From the NCBI GenBank assembly GCA_020217115.1, contig JAIWOA010000017.1:1-10958 (forward strand): a stretch of 10,958 bases of DNA, given 5' to 3'. A model generated the notes under the pieces. The model had not been told where the DNA came from and did no database searches. It was given only the letters and a program-made list of their open reading frames with translations. This stretch comes from Calditerrivibrio sp. GTDB taxonomy: Bacteria; Chrysiogenota; Deferribacteres; Deferribacterales; Calditerrivibrionaceae. The translations under genes were made by a program, and so were the position numbers. Below are positions 1 through 7,876 of the stretch, one piece after another (the stretch's first letter is position 1; the number at the start of each line of letters is the position of its first letter).

Positions 1-1
1 T

Positions 2-427
2 CTCGTTAAGGAGGATAACAGGCACAAGAGAACAAATTCAGAATATTCGATAATGCTTCTCGATATAGATCATTTTAAGTCTATAAACGATAATTTTGGG
101 CATGGAACAGGGGATCTTGTTTTGTATAATGTAGGCCAAACTATAAGAAGATCGGTAAGAAATATAGATATTGTTGCAAGATATGGTGGGGAAGAGTTTA
201 TCATTCTGTTACCTGATACAAATAAAAAAAATGCTTTAGTAGTTGCTGATAAGATATTAAAAAATATAAGAGATATAAAATTAGATTTTAGAGATGAGCC
301 TATAACCGTTAGTATAGGAGTTTCATCATCAAAGGAAACTGATAATTTTGAAAAAGCCATTTCTCTGGCTGATGAAAGGCTTTATAAAGCTAAAAATAAT
401 GGGAGAAACAGAGTAGAATATGATTAA
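2..427 (+). CDS. GGDEF-domain diguanylate cyclase, C-terminal part (5' truncated by window)
   Basis: The reading frame is open from base 2, so the gene begins upstream; 141 residues of its end are visible. They form most of a GGDEF domain, which makes cyclic di-GMP from two GTP. Visible marks are the metal/substrate segment LDIDHFKSINDNFGH (bases 59-103) and the active-site loop GGEEF (bases 185-199), an allowed variant of GGDEF. An RxxD product-inhibition site (RNID, bases 158-169) lies exactly five residues before the loop, as in feedback-inhibited cyclases. The end (SIGVSS, then ADERLYKAKNNGRNRV) is typical of the family. An internal ATG at 53 is not the real start because conserved GGDEF sequence extends upstream of it. 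The sensory N-terminus is outside the window. The stop overlaps the next gene by 8 bases, suggesting co-translation with the cell-wall genes. Confidence 0.95.
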   Translation, partial: LVKEDNRHKRTNSEYSIMLLDIDHFKSINDNFGHGTGDLVLYNVGQTIRRSVRNIDIVARYGGEEFIILLPDTNKKNALVVADKILKNIRDIKLDFRDEPITVSIGVSSSKETDNFEKAISLADERLYKAKNNGRNRVEYD

Positions 428-1835
428 ACTTAAATCCTCTCTTTTAATTCTTTTTCTTTTACTTTCAATGAGTGTATATGCGCAGGAAAGATTTATAAGC
501 AATATTATGTTTAAAAATGTTGAATATCAAAGGGTATTTTTGGTGGATAAGAGCAGAAAAAAAAGTTACCTTGTAGAAATAAAAAATGACACTTTAAAGC
601 TAATCAGGGAATTTAACGATATTATTGTTGGTGCAGGTAATGGGGATAAGTTGCGGGAAGGTGATTTAAAAACCCCAACAGGTATATACTATGTAATAAA
701 TTTTATACCCCAATCAAAGCTTGAAAAAATATATGGTACTGGTGCGTTTCCTTTAAATTATCCAAACTTTGTTGATAAATTAAACAGTAAAACAGGTCAT
801 GGGATATGGATACATGGAAGGGATCCAAATGAAAAAAAACAAACTTCGAGAGGCTGTGTGGTCTTACATAATGAAGATATAAATTATTTAAAAGGTATAG
901 ATTTTCTTACAACACCTGTAATTATAACGGAAAGTTTGACCTATACTGATGAAATGAATTACAATTCCGAAAGATCTTACTGGCTAAATTTCTTAGATGA
1001 ATTCTATCAAAGCTGGAAAGAGAATGATATAAATAGGTTAAGTAAATTGATTCATGTAAGGTTTAAAGATTCAAATCACAAAAGTTATGCTGAATATATA
1101 AAAAGGAAAAAGTCTCTAATGGAGATCTATCCACAGAAAAAAATAATTTTTGACAATATAAAAATATTTAAGGAGAACGATTCTGAAGTGGTATTTGACT
1201 TTGATCAATATTATTCAGCTCCAAATATCACAACTTTTGGAACTAAAAGGCTGTATTTGATAAAAGAAGCTGGAGATTTCAAGATAATAGCTGAAGAGTA
1301 TATAACAAAACCGAATATACCACAAAAATACAAAACACCTGATGTAGTCACTGTAAAAAATGAAACAACAACAGAACAAAAAATTGAATCAAAACCAGCT
1401 CCAAAGGATAATTCAGAGAAAGATAAGATAGATAAGGTTACAAAAAATGAAAAGCAAGAGACTAAAAAATCTGAAAAAGTTAAAGAGCTATCTTTAGATG
1501 ATACTGTTAAAAAATTTGTATACGATTGGGCTGATGCATGGCAATCTAAGGATATAGATAGATATATTAAATTTTATAGTGAAGATTTTAAATCTTCGGG
1601 TATGAACTACTCAGAATGGAAAGATGATAAAAACAATAAATTTAGCAGAATCAAAACCATAAAAGTAGATATTTCAGATATAAAGACAAGAAAAGTAGGT
1701 GAAAAGATTGAAGTATCTTTCAGACAAATATACAAAACCGAATCTATGAACAATAAAGGTATCAAAAAATTGACATTAATAAAAACTAATGATGGGCTAA
1801 AAATTATTTCTGAGGTGTGGAGCCCTGCTAAATGA
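420..1835 (+). CDS. csd6: Secreted YkuD-fold L,D-peptidase with two NTF2-like domains (Csd6/Pgp2-like)
   Basis: A 471-residue exported murein peptidase. Residues 1-21 are a signal peptide ending VYAQ with no lipobox. Residues about 37-172 are an L,D-transpeptidase (YkuD) domain: TPTGIY at 85-90, HGIWIHG at 127-133, and the catalytic SRGCVVL with Cys146. Residues about 187-295 resemble an NTF2/SnoaL-like domain; a lysine/glutamate-rich low-complexity linker follows (about 313-358), then a second NTF2-like domain (about 361-468). Helicobacter Csd6 and Campylobacter Pgp2 have the same catalytic plus NTF2-like plan and act as L,D-carboxypeptidases, trimming tetrapeptide stems to tripeptides. Those have one NTF2-like domain; this protein has two and is much longer. 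The start ATG overlaps the cyclase stop by 8 bases, with GGAG at 402-405. The family call is firm. Carboxypeptidase rather than crosslinking activity is inferred from architecture and from the csd4-like neighbour. Confidence 0.88.
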   Translation: MIKLKSSLLILFLLLSMSVYAQERFISNIMFKNVEYQRVFLVDKSRKKSYLVEIKNDTLKLIREFNDIIVGAGNGDKLREGDLKTPTGIYYVINFIPQSKLEKIYGTGAFPLNYPNFVDKLNSKTGHGIWIHGRDPNEKKQTSRGCVVLHNEDINYLKGIDFLTTPVIITESLTYTDEMNYNSERSYWLNFLDEFYQSWKENDINRLSKLIHVRFKDSNHKSYAEYIKRKKSLMEIYPQKKIIFDNIKIFKENDSEVVFDFDQYYSAPNITTFGTKRLYLIKEAGDFKIIAEEYITKPNIPQKYKTPDVVTVKNETTTEQKIESKPAPKDNSEKDKIDKVTKNEKQETKKSEKVKELSLDDTVKKFVYDWADAWQSKDIDRYIKFYSEDFKSSGMNYSEWKDDKNNKFSRIKTIKVDISDIKTRKVGEKIEVSFRQIYKTESMNNKGIKKLTLIKTNDGLKIISEVWSPAK

Positions 1836-3244
1836 TTTTCAAAATATTATTGTTATTGATTTTGATACCAATATCCATTTTTGCAGTTGAAAGACCTTCT
1901 GTTAAGCATGATATTTTTCTTCAGGGCACAGACTATGAGCTACATGTATATAGAATTTATGGAAAAGAAGCTGGTACAAAAGGTCTAATAATAGGTGGTA
2001 TACAGGGAGATGAACCTGGAGGTTACCTTTCTGCTGATATGTATGTTGACTCAGTTATAGAAAAAGGTGATCTCATTGTAGTTCCAAGGGCAAATTTTAA
2101 ATCTATAATACTTTTTAATAGGGGAGCTGATGGAGATATGAACCGAAGGTTCATTGATGATAAAACACAACATGAAATGGATAAAGTTGTGGAAATTCTC
2201 AAATCTCTCATGGGTGAAGTTGATTTTTTCTTACATCTGCACGATGGAAGTGGTTTCTATGATCCTAAGTACGTAAATAAGCTGAGAAATCCCAATAGAT
2301 GGGGTCAATCTATAATTGTTGATACAGACAGCATAACTTGCAATGGCAAAACTATAGAAATGAAATCCATTGCATTACAGGTAATAAAAGAAACAAACAA
2401 AAAGATAAAAAATGATAATTACCATTTCAAATATTTTAATACAGATACTGACAATCCTAAAACAAAATACAAAGATATGAAAAAAACTGCTACATATTAT
2501 GCATTGAAAAACTTTTGTATCCCATCTTATGGTTTAGAAACATCAAAAAACCTACCCAACGACGAAACAAAATTGAGACATAAATCCTACCTGATCGATG
2601 AATTTCTAAAAATATATGGCATAAAATCTAAAAAATTGGATATATTTCTACCAAAACCGATACTTAAATCTATAACTCTGGAAATTGATAATAAAACAGA
2701 GGAAATCTCTAATTACTCAGTGTTAGAATTAAATCAAAATCAAAAAATAAAAATTGAAAAAATTTCTTCTAATTACTATAGAGGATTAAGTTGTGATATC
2801 TTGGGGTTTAACGGTTTAAATGATAAGGATCTTTATTATATAGTAAGAGATGATACTACCATAAGGTGTAAAAAAGATCATATAACTATAGGTGAAATAA
2901 AAATAAAAGTTAAAAAGGATGAAGAGGTAAAGAAATTTTTAGTATCCATAGATGGAAAGGATGAATATCTGGAAAATGGATCTTCAATAAGGATAAAGCC
3001 GGGTTCAAACATTGTAATTGGAAATTTTGACAACAATTCTTCTATCCCTGTAAATCTGAGGGGATTTTTAGTCGAAGGTGCAACTTACAACGATGGTGAT
3101 GATAGAAATATAAAAATTACAATCTCTGAAAAAAACTTAATAAAAAGATTTTCAAAAAATAATAATGGCAAAGAATACGAAGTAATTGCCGGAACTTTAA
3201 ATAATATTTTGGGTAAATTCCTTTTGATAATTGACAACAATTAA
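1832..3244 (+). CDS. csd4: M99-family zinc D,L-carboxypeptidase (Csd4/Pgp1-like)
   Basis: A 470-residue exported metallopeptidase with a signal peptide at residues 1-18 (ending ISIFA). The carboxypeptidase domain spans about 25-262. GIQGDEPGG places Gln58 and Glu61 as zinc ligands; Gln in place of the usual first His is the hallmark of H. pylori Csd4. HLHDGSGFY (135-143) supplies His137, and YGLETSK supplies the likely catalytic Glu236. The rest (about 265-470) is beta-rich, matching the two extra C-terminal beta domains of Csd4 (about 440 residues). In Helicobacter and Campylobacter this enzyme trims tripeptide stems to dipeptides and is needed for helical shape. The ATG sits in an ATGA overlap with the preceding csd6-like stop, with GGAG at 1819-1822, so translation is probably coupled. 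Ligand assignments come from motif spacing, not from a structure. Family confidence is high. Confidence 0.9.
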   Translation: MIFKILLLLILIPISIFAVERPSVKHDIFLQGTDYELHVYRIYGKEAGTKGLIIGGIQGDEPGGYLSADMYVDSVIEKGDLIVVPRANFKSIILFNRGADGDMNRRFIDDKTQHEMDKVVEILKSLMGEVDFFLHLHDGSGFYDPKYVNKLRNPNRWGQSIIVDTDSITCNGKTIEMKSIALQVIKETNKKIKNDNYHFKYFNTDTDNPKTKYKDMKKTATYYALKNFCIPSYGLETSKNLPNDETKLRHKSYLIDEFLKIYGIKSKKLDIFLPKPILKSITLEIDNKTEEISNYSVLELNQNQKIKIEKISSNYYRGLSCDILGFNGLNDKDLYYIVRDDTTIRCKKDHITIGEIKIKVKKDEEVKKFLVSIDGKDEYLENGSSIRIKPGSNIVIGNFDNNSSIPVNLRGFLVEGATYNDGDDRNIKITISEKNLIKRFSKNNNGKEYEVIAGTLNNILGKFLLIIDNN

Positions 3245-3259
3245 AAGATATTTTATCAT
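3231..3259 (+). promoter_or_regulatory. Sigma70-type promoter for the BMP transporter operon
   Basis: TTGACA (3231-3236, perfect -35) is followed after exactly 17 bases by TATCAT (3254-3259, five of six matches to TATAAT). The -35 box lies inside the last codons of the csd4-like gene and the -10 box in the 51-base gap. Transcription would begin near 3265-3267 and give a leader of about 30 bases, with GGAGG at 3287-3291 four bases before the ATG of the binding protein. The leader is too short for a purine riboswitch. Confidence 0.7.
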
Positions 3260-3295
3260 TATTTTTTTAGAATTAAAAAGCCTGTCGGAGGATAT

Positions 3296-4354
3296 ATGTT
3301 TAAGAAAATTCTGTTGTTGTTTTTTACAGTTTCTCTTTTTTCTGCAGTTTACGCAAAAGATTTAAAGGTAGGTTTTGTCTATGTTGGTCCTGTTGGTGAT
3401 GGCGGATGGACCTATGCCCATGATTTAGGGAGGAAAGAATTAGAAAAACTCCCCTTTGTAAAGGAAACAAGATATATAGAATCTGTACCTGAAGGTGCTG
3501 ATTCAACAAGGGTTATCACAAATTTGGCTCAAAAAGGTTATAACCTGATATTTACAACTAGCTTTGGCTATATGGATCCAACTATTGAGGTAGCAAAGAA
3601 ATTTAAAGATGTATCTTTTATGCATTGTTCAGGTTATAAAACATCTGAAAATGTTGGAAACTATTTTGGTAGAATGTACCAGGCAAGGTACCTTTCTGGA
3701 ATTATTGCTGGTGGTATGACTAAGAGCAATATAATAGGTTATGTTGGAGCCCACCCTATCCCTGAAGTTATAAGGGGTATAAATGCCTTTACCCTTGGAG
3801 TAAGAAGTGTAAACCCAAAAGCTGTAGTTAAAGTAGTATGGACAAATACATGGTATGATCCAGGTACAGAAAGGAATGCAGCCGAAAGTCTACTTGATGT
3901 AGGGGCAGACGTTCTTACAATGCATCAAGATACACCCTCTACTCTTCAAGCAGCTGAAAAAAGAGGTAAATATTCAATAGGTTACAACAGTGATATGAAA
4001 AAATATGCTCCCAATGGTTTTTTAACAGCACCAATATGGAACTGGGGAGTTTTATACAAAGAGATAGCAACTCAGGTAAGTAAAGGCACCTGGAAGCCAG
4101 AATCTATATGGTGGGGACTGGAGAAAAAAGTAGTGGATCTATCCCCTATAAGTAAGAAAGTAGATAAAAAGATAATAGAAAAAGTTTCTGCTGAAAGAAA
4201 AAATATAGAACAGGGTAAGAATAAGATATTTACTGGTCCTATCAAAGATCAATCTGGAAAGATTGTGGTCCCTGAGGGTAAAACTATGACAGATGCAGAA
4301 CTTTTGAGTATGAACTTCTTTGTGGAAGGGGTTCAGGGAACAATAAAAAAATAA
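3296..4354 (+). CDS. BMP-family ABC transporter periplasmic substrate-binding protein
   Basis: A 352-residue solute-binding protein of the Bmp/Med (PnrA-like) family. The signal peptide is residues 1-20 (ending VYA, then KDLKVGF). No Cys follows it, so the mature protein is probably free in the periplasm rather than a lipoprotein as in Gram-positive relatives. Family landmarks are VGPVGDGGWTYAHDLGR (30-46), FTTSFGY (86-92), FGRMYQARYLSGIIAG (124-139), a GYVGAHPIPEV strand (148-158), HQDTPS (210-215), YNSDM (230-234) and APIWNWG (245-251). BMP proteins bind nucleosides or purine bases in characterised cases. The permease genes and the xpt-like gene downstream point to a purine ligand, but the exact ligand cannot be read from the sequence. 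It is first in its operon, with a strong promoter, a good GGAGG ribosome site, and a hairpin just after its stop that would favour high expression. Confidence 0.92.
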   Translation: MFKKILLLFFTVSLFSAVYAKDLKVGFVYVGPVGDGGWTYAHDLGRKELEKLPFVKETRYIESVPEGADSTRVITNLAQKGYNLIFTTSFGYMDPTIEVAKKFKDVSFMHCSGYKTSENVGNYFGRMYQARYLSGIIAGGMTKSNIIGYVGAHPIPEVIRGINAFTLGVRSVNPKAVVKVVWTNTWYDPGTERNAAESLLDVGADVLTMHQDTPSTLQAAEKRGKYSIGYNSDMKKYAPNGFLTAPIWNWGVLYKEIATQVSKGTWKPESIWWGLEKKVVDLSPISKKVDKKIIEKVSAERKNIEQGKNKIFTGPIKDQSGKIVVPEGKTMTDAELLSMNFFVEGVQGTIKK

Positions 4355-4360
4355 TATTTT

Positions 4361-4384
4361 TGGAGGCTGCTAAACCAGCCTCTA
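4361..4384 (+). promoter_or_regulatory. Intercistronic RNA hairpin between binding protein and ATPase genes
   Basis: GAGGCTG (4363-4369) and CAGCCTC (4376-4382) are perfect inverted arms around a 6-base loop. A G-U and a U-A pair can extend the stem to nine pairs (4361-4384). No U-tract follows, so it is not a classical terminator. Its place after a solute-binding protein gene matches hairpins that protect the upstream message or reduce downstream expression. It also buries the only GGAGG in the gap, leaving the ATPase start at 4395 with only AAAG in front of it. Confidence 0.72.
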
Positions 4385-4394
4385 CCCTTTAAAG

Positions 4395-5906
4395 ATGGAA
4401 AATATTTTATTAAAAATTGATAATATCACAAAAAAATTTGGATCTTTTTACGCAAACAAAGATATCTCTTTTACTGTTAGAAAAGGTGAGATTCTTACCA
4501 TATTAGGAGAAAATGGAGCTGGTAAAAGCACTTTAATGAATATAATTACTGGCTTTTATCGTCAGGATAGTGGTACAATAACAATAAATGGGGAAAAGGT
4601 ACTGTATAAAAGTCCAAGGGATGCTATGCAATATGGTATCGGAATGGTTCATCAACACTTCATGCTTGTAAAAAACCACACTGTATTTGAAAATCTTTAT
4701 GTTTCATTAAAAGAAAAAAAATTTCTAATAAATAAAGATATATACAAAGATATTTTTGGTAAAATATTTCAAGAATTTAACTTGAATATAGATATGGATG
4801 CACCTTTATGGAAACTCTCCATAGGTGAACAACAGTGGATAGAGATAGTAAAACTGTTGATAAATGATTGTAACTTGCTAATACTTGATGAACCAACTAC
4901 ACTTCTTACACCTCAAGAGACTGTTTTCCTTTTTAATTTTTTAAAAAAGTTGCAGGAGAAAGGTAAATCTATTATTTTTATATCACATAAAATAAAAGAG
5001 GTAATGGAACTATCTGATAGAATAACGATACTGAAGAAAGGGGAATTTGTAGGGACCCTTAATAAAAATGAGTTTAATGAAGACACAATATCAACTCTTA
5101 TGGTTGGATCTACGATAAAGAAAAGATTTGACAAAAAAAGCCATGCAAGTGATGATATTTTATTAGAACTAATTGATATCTTTGCCAGAAATGATAAAGG
5201 TTTATCAGACCTGGTTAATTTTAATTTAAATCTAAGAAAAGCTGAAATACTTGGTATAGCTGGTATTTCTGGTAATGGACAAAAAGCCCTTGCAGAAGTA
5301 TTGACAGGTTTAAAGGATCCTACATCAGGTTCTATAATATTGGACAAAAAAGATGTTACAAATGGCAATACAAGGCAGAAATATATACATGGCATTGCCC
5401 ATATACCGGAAGACAGAAAGGCTATGGGTATAGCTCCTGATCTATCTGTAGAGGAAAATCTGATACTGAAAAACTTCAAAGATAAAAAGTTTGGTAGATT
5501 TATCTTAAATAAAAAGAATCTACATCAATATGCAAATAATCTAATAGAAAAGTTTAATATACAATATGGTCTAAAAAAAGCACCTGTGAGATTACTGTCT
5601 GGAGGTAATATTCAAAAGGTAATAATAGCAAGGGAATTAAGTTGTGAGCCAACAGTTCTGGTGGCGCTCTACCCTACCAGAGGTCTGGATGTAGGATCAC
5701 AGGAATTCATACATGAAACAATTATGGAGCATAAAGCTAAAGGGATGAGTACAATATATATATCAGAGGATTTAGATGAACTTCTAAAGATATCAGATCG
5801 AATTGCTGTTATTTTTAGGGGTAAAAATATGGGGTATGTAGATCCAGAGAATACTGACAAGTTTATCATAGGTAAATTGATGGGGGGATTGACAGAAAGT
5901 GATTAA
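4395..5906 (+). CDS. BMP-type ABC importer ATPase with two nucleotide-binding domains
   Basis: A 503-residue cytoplasmic ATPase energising the importer, with two fused ABC domains as in RbsA/MglA and nucleoside (NupA/YufO-like) ATPases. Domain 1 has Walker A GENGAGKST (38-46), a Q-loop region around MVHQHFMLV, signature LSIGEQQ, Walker B LLILDEPTTLLTPQE and switch FISHK. Domain 2 (from about residue 258) has a degenerate Walker A, GISGNGQKA, then HIPEDRK, signature LSGGNIQKVIIARE, and ALYPTRGLDVGSQE. The degenerate second P-loop is normal for this subfamily. ATG 4395 is the only possible start because the frame has a TAA at 4371-4373 and no other start codon in between. There is no real Shine-Dalgarno, so its translation is probably lower than that of the binding protein. 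The stop overlaps the first permease by 8 bases. Confidence 0.95.
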   Translation: MENILLKIDNITKKFGSFYANKDISFTVRKGEILTILGENGAGKSTLMNIITGFYRQDSGTITINGEKVLYKSPRDAMQYGIGMVHQHFMLVKNHTVFENLYVSLKEKKFLINKDIYKDIFGKIFQEFNLNIDMDAPLWKLSIGEQQWIEIVKLLINDCNLLILDEPTTLLTPQETVFLFNFLKKLQEKGKSIIFISHKIKEVMELSDRITILKKGEFVGTLNKNEFNEDTISTLMVGSTIKKRFDKKSHASDDILLELIDIFARNDKGLSDLVNFNLNLRKAEILGIAGISGNGQKALAEVLTGLKDPTSGSIILDKKDVTNGNTRQKYIHGIAHIPEDRKAMGIAPDLSVEENLILKNFKDKKFGRFILNKKNLHQYANNLIEKFNIQYGLKKAPVRLLSGGNIQKVIIARELSCEPTVLVALYPTRGLDVGSQEFIHETIMEHKAKGMSTIYISEDLDELLKISDRIAVIFRGKNMGYVDPENTDKFIIGKLMGGLTESD

Positions 5907-6966
5907 AATAGAAAAAAGGGATCTATCTTCTAATAATTTTGCAAAAGGTTTATATAAGCTTCTGTCATTCCTCATAGGTTTGGCAATGAGTACAGTTCTT
6001 TTAAAACTTTTGTCAGTAGATATTACACAATTCTTCATAGAGCTTTATCAGGATTCATTAGGTAGTAAATATGCTGTATCTGAAACCCTTCTAAAAGCAA
6101 CACCCTTAATTATTTGCAGTATAGGGGTATCATTAGCTTTTAAAATGAAATTATGGAATATAGGTTCTGAAGGTCAGCTTTATATGGGGGCATTGGCATC
6201 AACAATAGTTGCCCTTTATATAGAAACTGATTCTTCCTTTATCATGTTATCCTCCATGATACTGGCGTCATTTCTATTAGGTGGTCTATGGAGTGGTTTT
6301 GCTGCAATTTTAAAATCAAAACTTAACGTAAACGAGATAATAGTTACACTACTAATGAACTATATCGCGATACTGCTTGTAGATTATCTTGTTTATGGAC
6401 CATTAAAAGATCCAGCAGGATTTAATTTCCCATATACAAAGCAATTTCCTGATGTGGCATTGCTAAGTACCTTTTTTAATACAAGATTGCACTATGGAGT
6501 AATTATTGCTGTAATTCTCTTAGTAATTTACTATATTATTATAGAAAAATCTATCTGGGGATATGAAATCAGAGTAATAGGGAGTAACCCCAATGCAGCT
6601 AAATATTCAGGCATAAATATAGATATAAATATATTCATGGTCATGTTCCTTAGTGGAGGAATTAGTGCTTTAGCTGGATTTTCAGAGGTTTCAGGTGTGA
6701 TACATAGGTTACAGCACTCAATTTCACCCGGTTATGGATATACTGCAATAATCATAGCCTGGTTATCAAACCAAAATTATTTAGGTATACTTTTTTCATC
6801 GATATTTATGGCAATTTTATTTATAGCAGGTGATACTCTTCAGCTAAATTATCAACTTCCAATATCTCTGGTAAATGCTTTTCAGGGTATAATACTTTTT
6901 ATGCTTTTAATTTCTGATTTTTTTATGAACCACAAAATATCTATCAAGTGGAGAAAAAATGATTGA
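5899..6966 (+). CDS. BMP-type ABC importer permease 1
   Basis: A 355-residue inner-membrane permease of the BPD_transp_2 (branched-chain/sugar/nucleoside) type, first of two paralogous subunits. It has many hydrophobic segments, starting about residue 17-39. The signature WNIGSEGQLYMGA is at 85-97, NEIIVTLLMNYIA at 145-157, and the ATPase-contact loop GYEIRVIGSNPNAAKYSGI at 221-239. Length and motifs match the larger permease (NupP/YufP-like) of nucleoside importers. It starts with GTG at 5899, 8 bases inside the ATPase gene, with a run of G (5882-5887) as the likely ribosome site. It ends 8 bases into the next permease. Function as part of a purine/nucleoside importer is inferred from family and neighbours. 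Confidence 0.93.
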   Translation: MIKIEKRDLSSNNFAKGLYKLLSFLIGLAMSTVLLKLLSVDITQFFIELYQDSLGSKYAVSETLLKATPLIICSIGVSLAFKMKLWNIGSEGQLYMGALASTIVALYIETDSSFIMLSSMILASFLLGGLWSGFAAILKSKLNVNEIIVTLLMNYIAILLVDYLVYGPLKDPAGFNFPYTKQFPDVALLSTFFNTRLHYGVIIAVILLVIYYIIIEKSIWGYEIRVIGSNPNAAKYSGINIDINIFMVMFLSGGISALAGFSEVSGVIHRLQHSISPGYGYTAIIIAWLSNQNYLGILFSSIFMAILFIAGDTLQLNYQLPISLVNAFQGIILFMLLISDFFMNHKISIKWRKND

Positions 6967-7876
6967 AATAATAATCGATACTACGATTAGAGCAGGTACA
7001 CCTATATTCTTTGCTACTCTTGGTGCAATCTTAATGGAAAAGAGTGGAATAATTAACCTTGGAATAGAAGGTCTAATGCTCATAGGTGCTCTTTCTGGCT
7101 TCTTTTTTACATACAGTTCGGGGAATCCTTATATCGGATTTTTGATGGCAGCAATTGTGACTTCACTGGTAGGAACAATACATGGAGTATTGACAATATA
7201 TCTAAGGGGGAATCAGATAGTTAGCGGCTTAGCATTGACAATGTTTGGGACAGGTGTTACTGCCCTTTTTGGTAAAAATATGGTTGGAGAAACTATTATA
7301 GGTTTAGATAGGATGCCAGTAATATTTTTAAAATCTATCCCATACCTGGGGGTACTATTTAAACAGGATATTATTGTATATTTTAGCATAGTTTTGCTCA
7401 TTCTAATACACCTATTTCTTCATAAAACTTCTGTAGGCTTAAACCTTAGAACTGTTGGAGAGAATCCATATGCAGCAGACAATGCAGGTATCAATGTAAA
7501 CATGTATCGATTTATTACTGTATTTATATCATCTGGCATAGTTGGAATTGGAGGTGCCTATTTATCAGTATCCTACACTCCATTGTGGATAGAAAATATG
7601 ACTGCTGGTCGGGGCTGGATAGCTGTTGCGCTTGTGATTTTTTCATCATGGGATGTTAGAAAAGCTCTTTTAGGGTCATATCTCTTTGGTGGTATAGCTG
7701 CCAATCAACTTAGATTGCAAGCAATTGGAACAAATATCTCAGTTCAACTCCTACAGATGCTACCCTATATATTTACAATTATAGTCTTGATATTATCATC
7801 ATTCAGAGGGGAAAAAAATAGTTCATCGCAGCCAGAATCCCTTGGATTACCCTATGACCGTGAGGATAGAATATAG
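6959..7876 (+). CDS. BMP-type ABC importer permease 2
   Basis: A 305-residue permease and partner of the preceding gene. It shows INLGIEGLMLIGAL (32-45), the coupling loop LNLRTVGENPYAADNAGI (161-178), and GRGWIAVALVIFSSWD (217-232). The charged C-terminal tail LGLPYDRED is a hallmark of the YufQ/NupQ-like subunit. Most of the rest is hydrophobic and consistent with 8-10 membrane helices. The ATG overlaps permease 1 by 8 bases, with GGAG at 6950-6953 five bases upstream. Its TAG stop shares one base with the GTG of the xpt-like gene. The subunit is intact, and the importer is therefore complete (binding protein, ATPase, two permeases). Confidence 0.93.
   Translation: MIEIIIDTTIRAGTPIFFATLGAILMEKSGIINLGIEGLMLIGALSGFFFTYSSGNPYIGFLMAAIVTSLVGTIHGVLTIYLRGNQIVSGLALTMFGTGVTALFGKNMVGETIIGLDRMPVIFLKSIPYLGVLFKQDIIVYFSIVLLILIHLFLHKTSVGLNLRTVGENPYAADNAGINVNMYRFITVFISSGIVGIGGAYLSVSYTPLWIENMTAGRGWIAVALVIFSSWDVRKALLGSYLFGGIAANQLRLQAIGTNISVQLLQMLPYIFTIIVLILSSFRGEKNSSSQPESLGLPYDREDRI

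Noticed and set aside
3245..3295. Purine riboswitch ahead of the importer operon
   Set aside because: The leader is only about 30 bases and lacks the paired stems and conserved loops of a purine aptamer.
4361..4384. Rho-independent terminator after the binding protein gene
   Set aside because: The hairpin is clear but no U-tract follows it, and the next operon gene starts 11 bases later.
5250..5290. Defective second Walker A in the ATPase as a sign of decay
   Set aside because: A degenerate P-loop in the second domain is normal for the RbsA/BMP-type double ATPases, and the signature LSGGNIQK is intact.
4913..5479. 188-residue minus-strand open frame opposite the ATPase gene
   Set aside because: It is the antisense shadow of a strongly conserved ABC ATPase and shows no recognisable domain.
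5889..5917. TTGACA at the ATPase/permease junction as a promoter
   Set aside because: No -10-like hexamer lies at suitable spacing; the bases there are AAAAAA.
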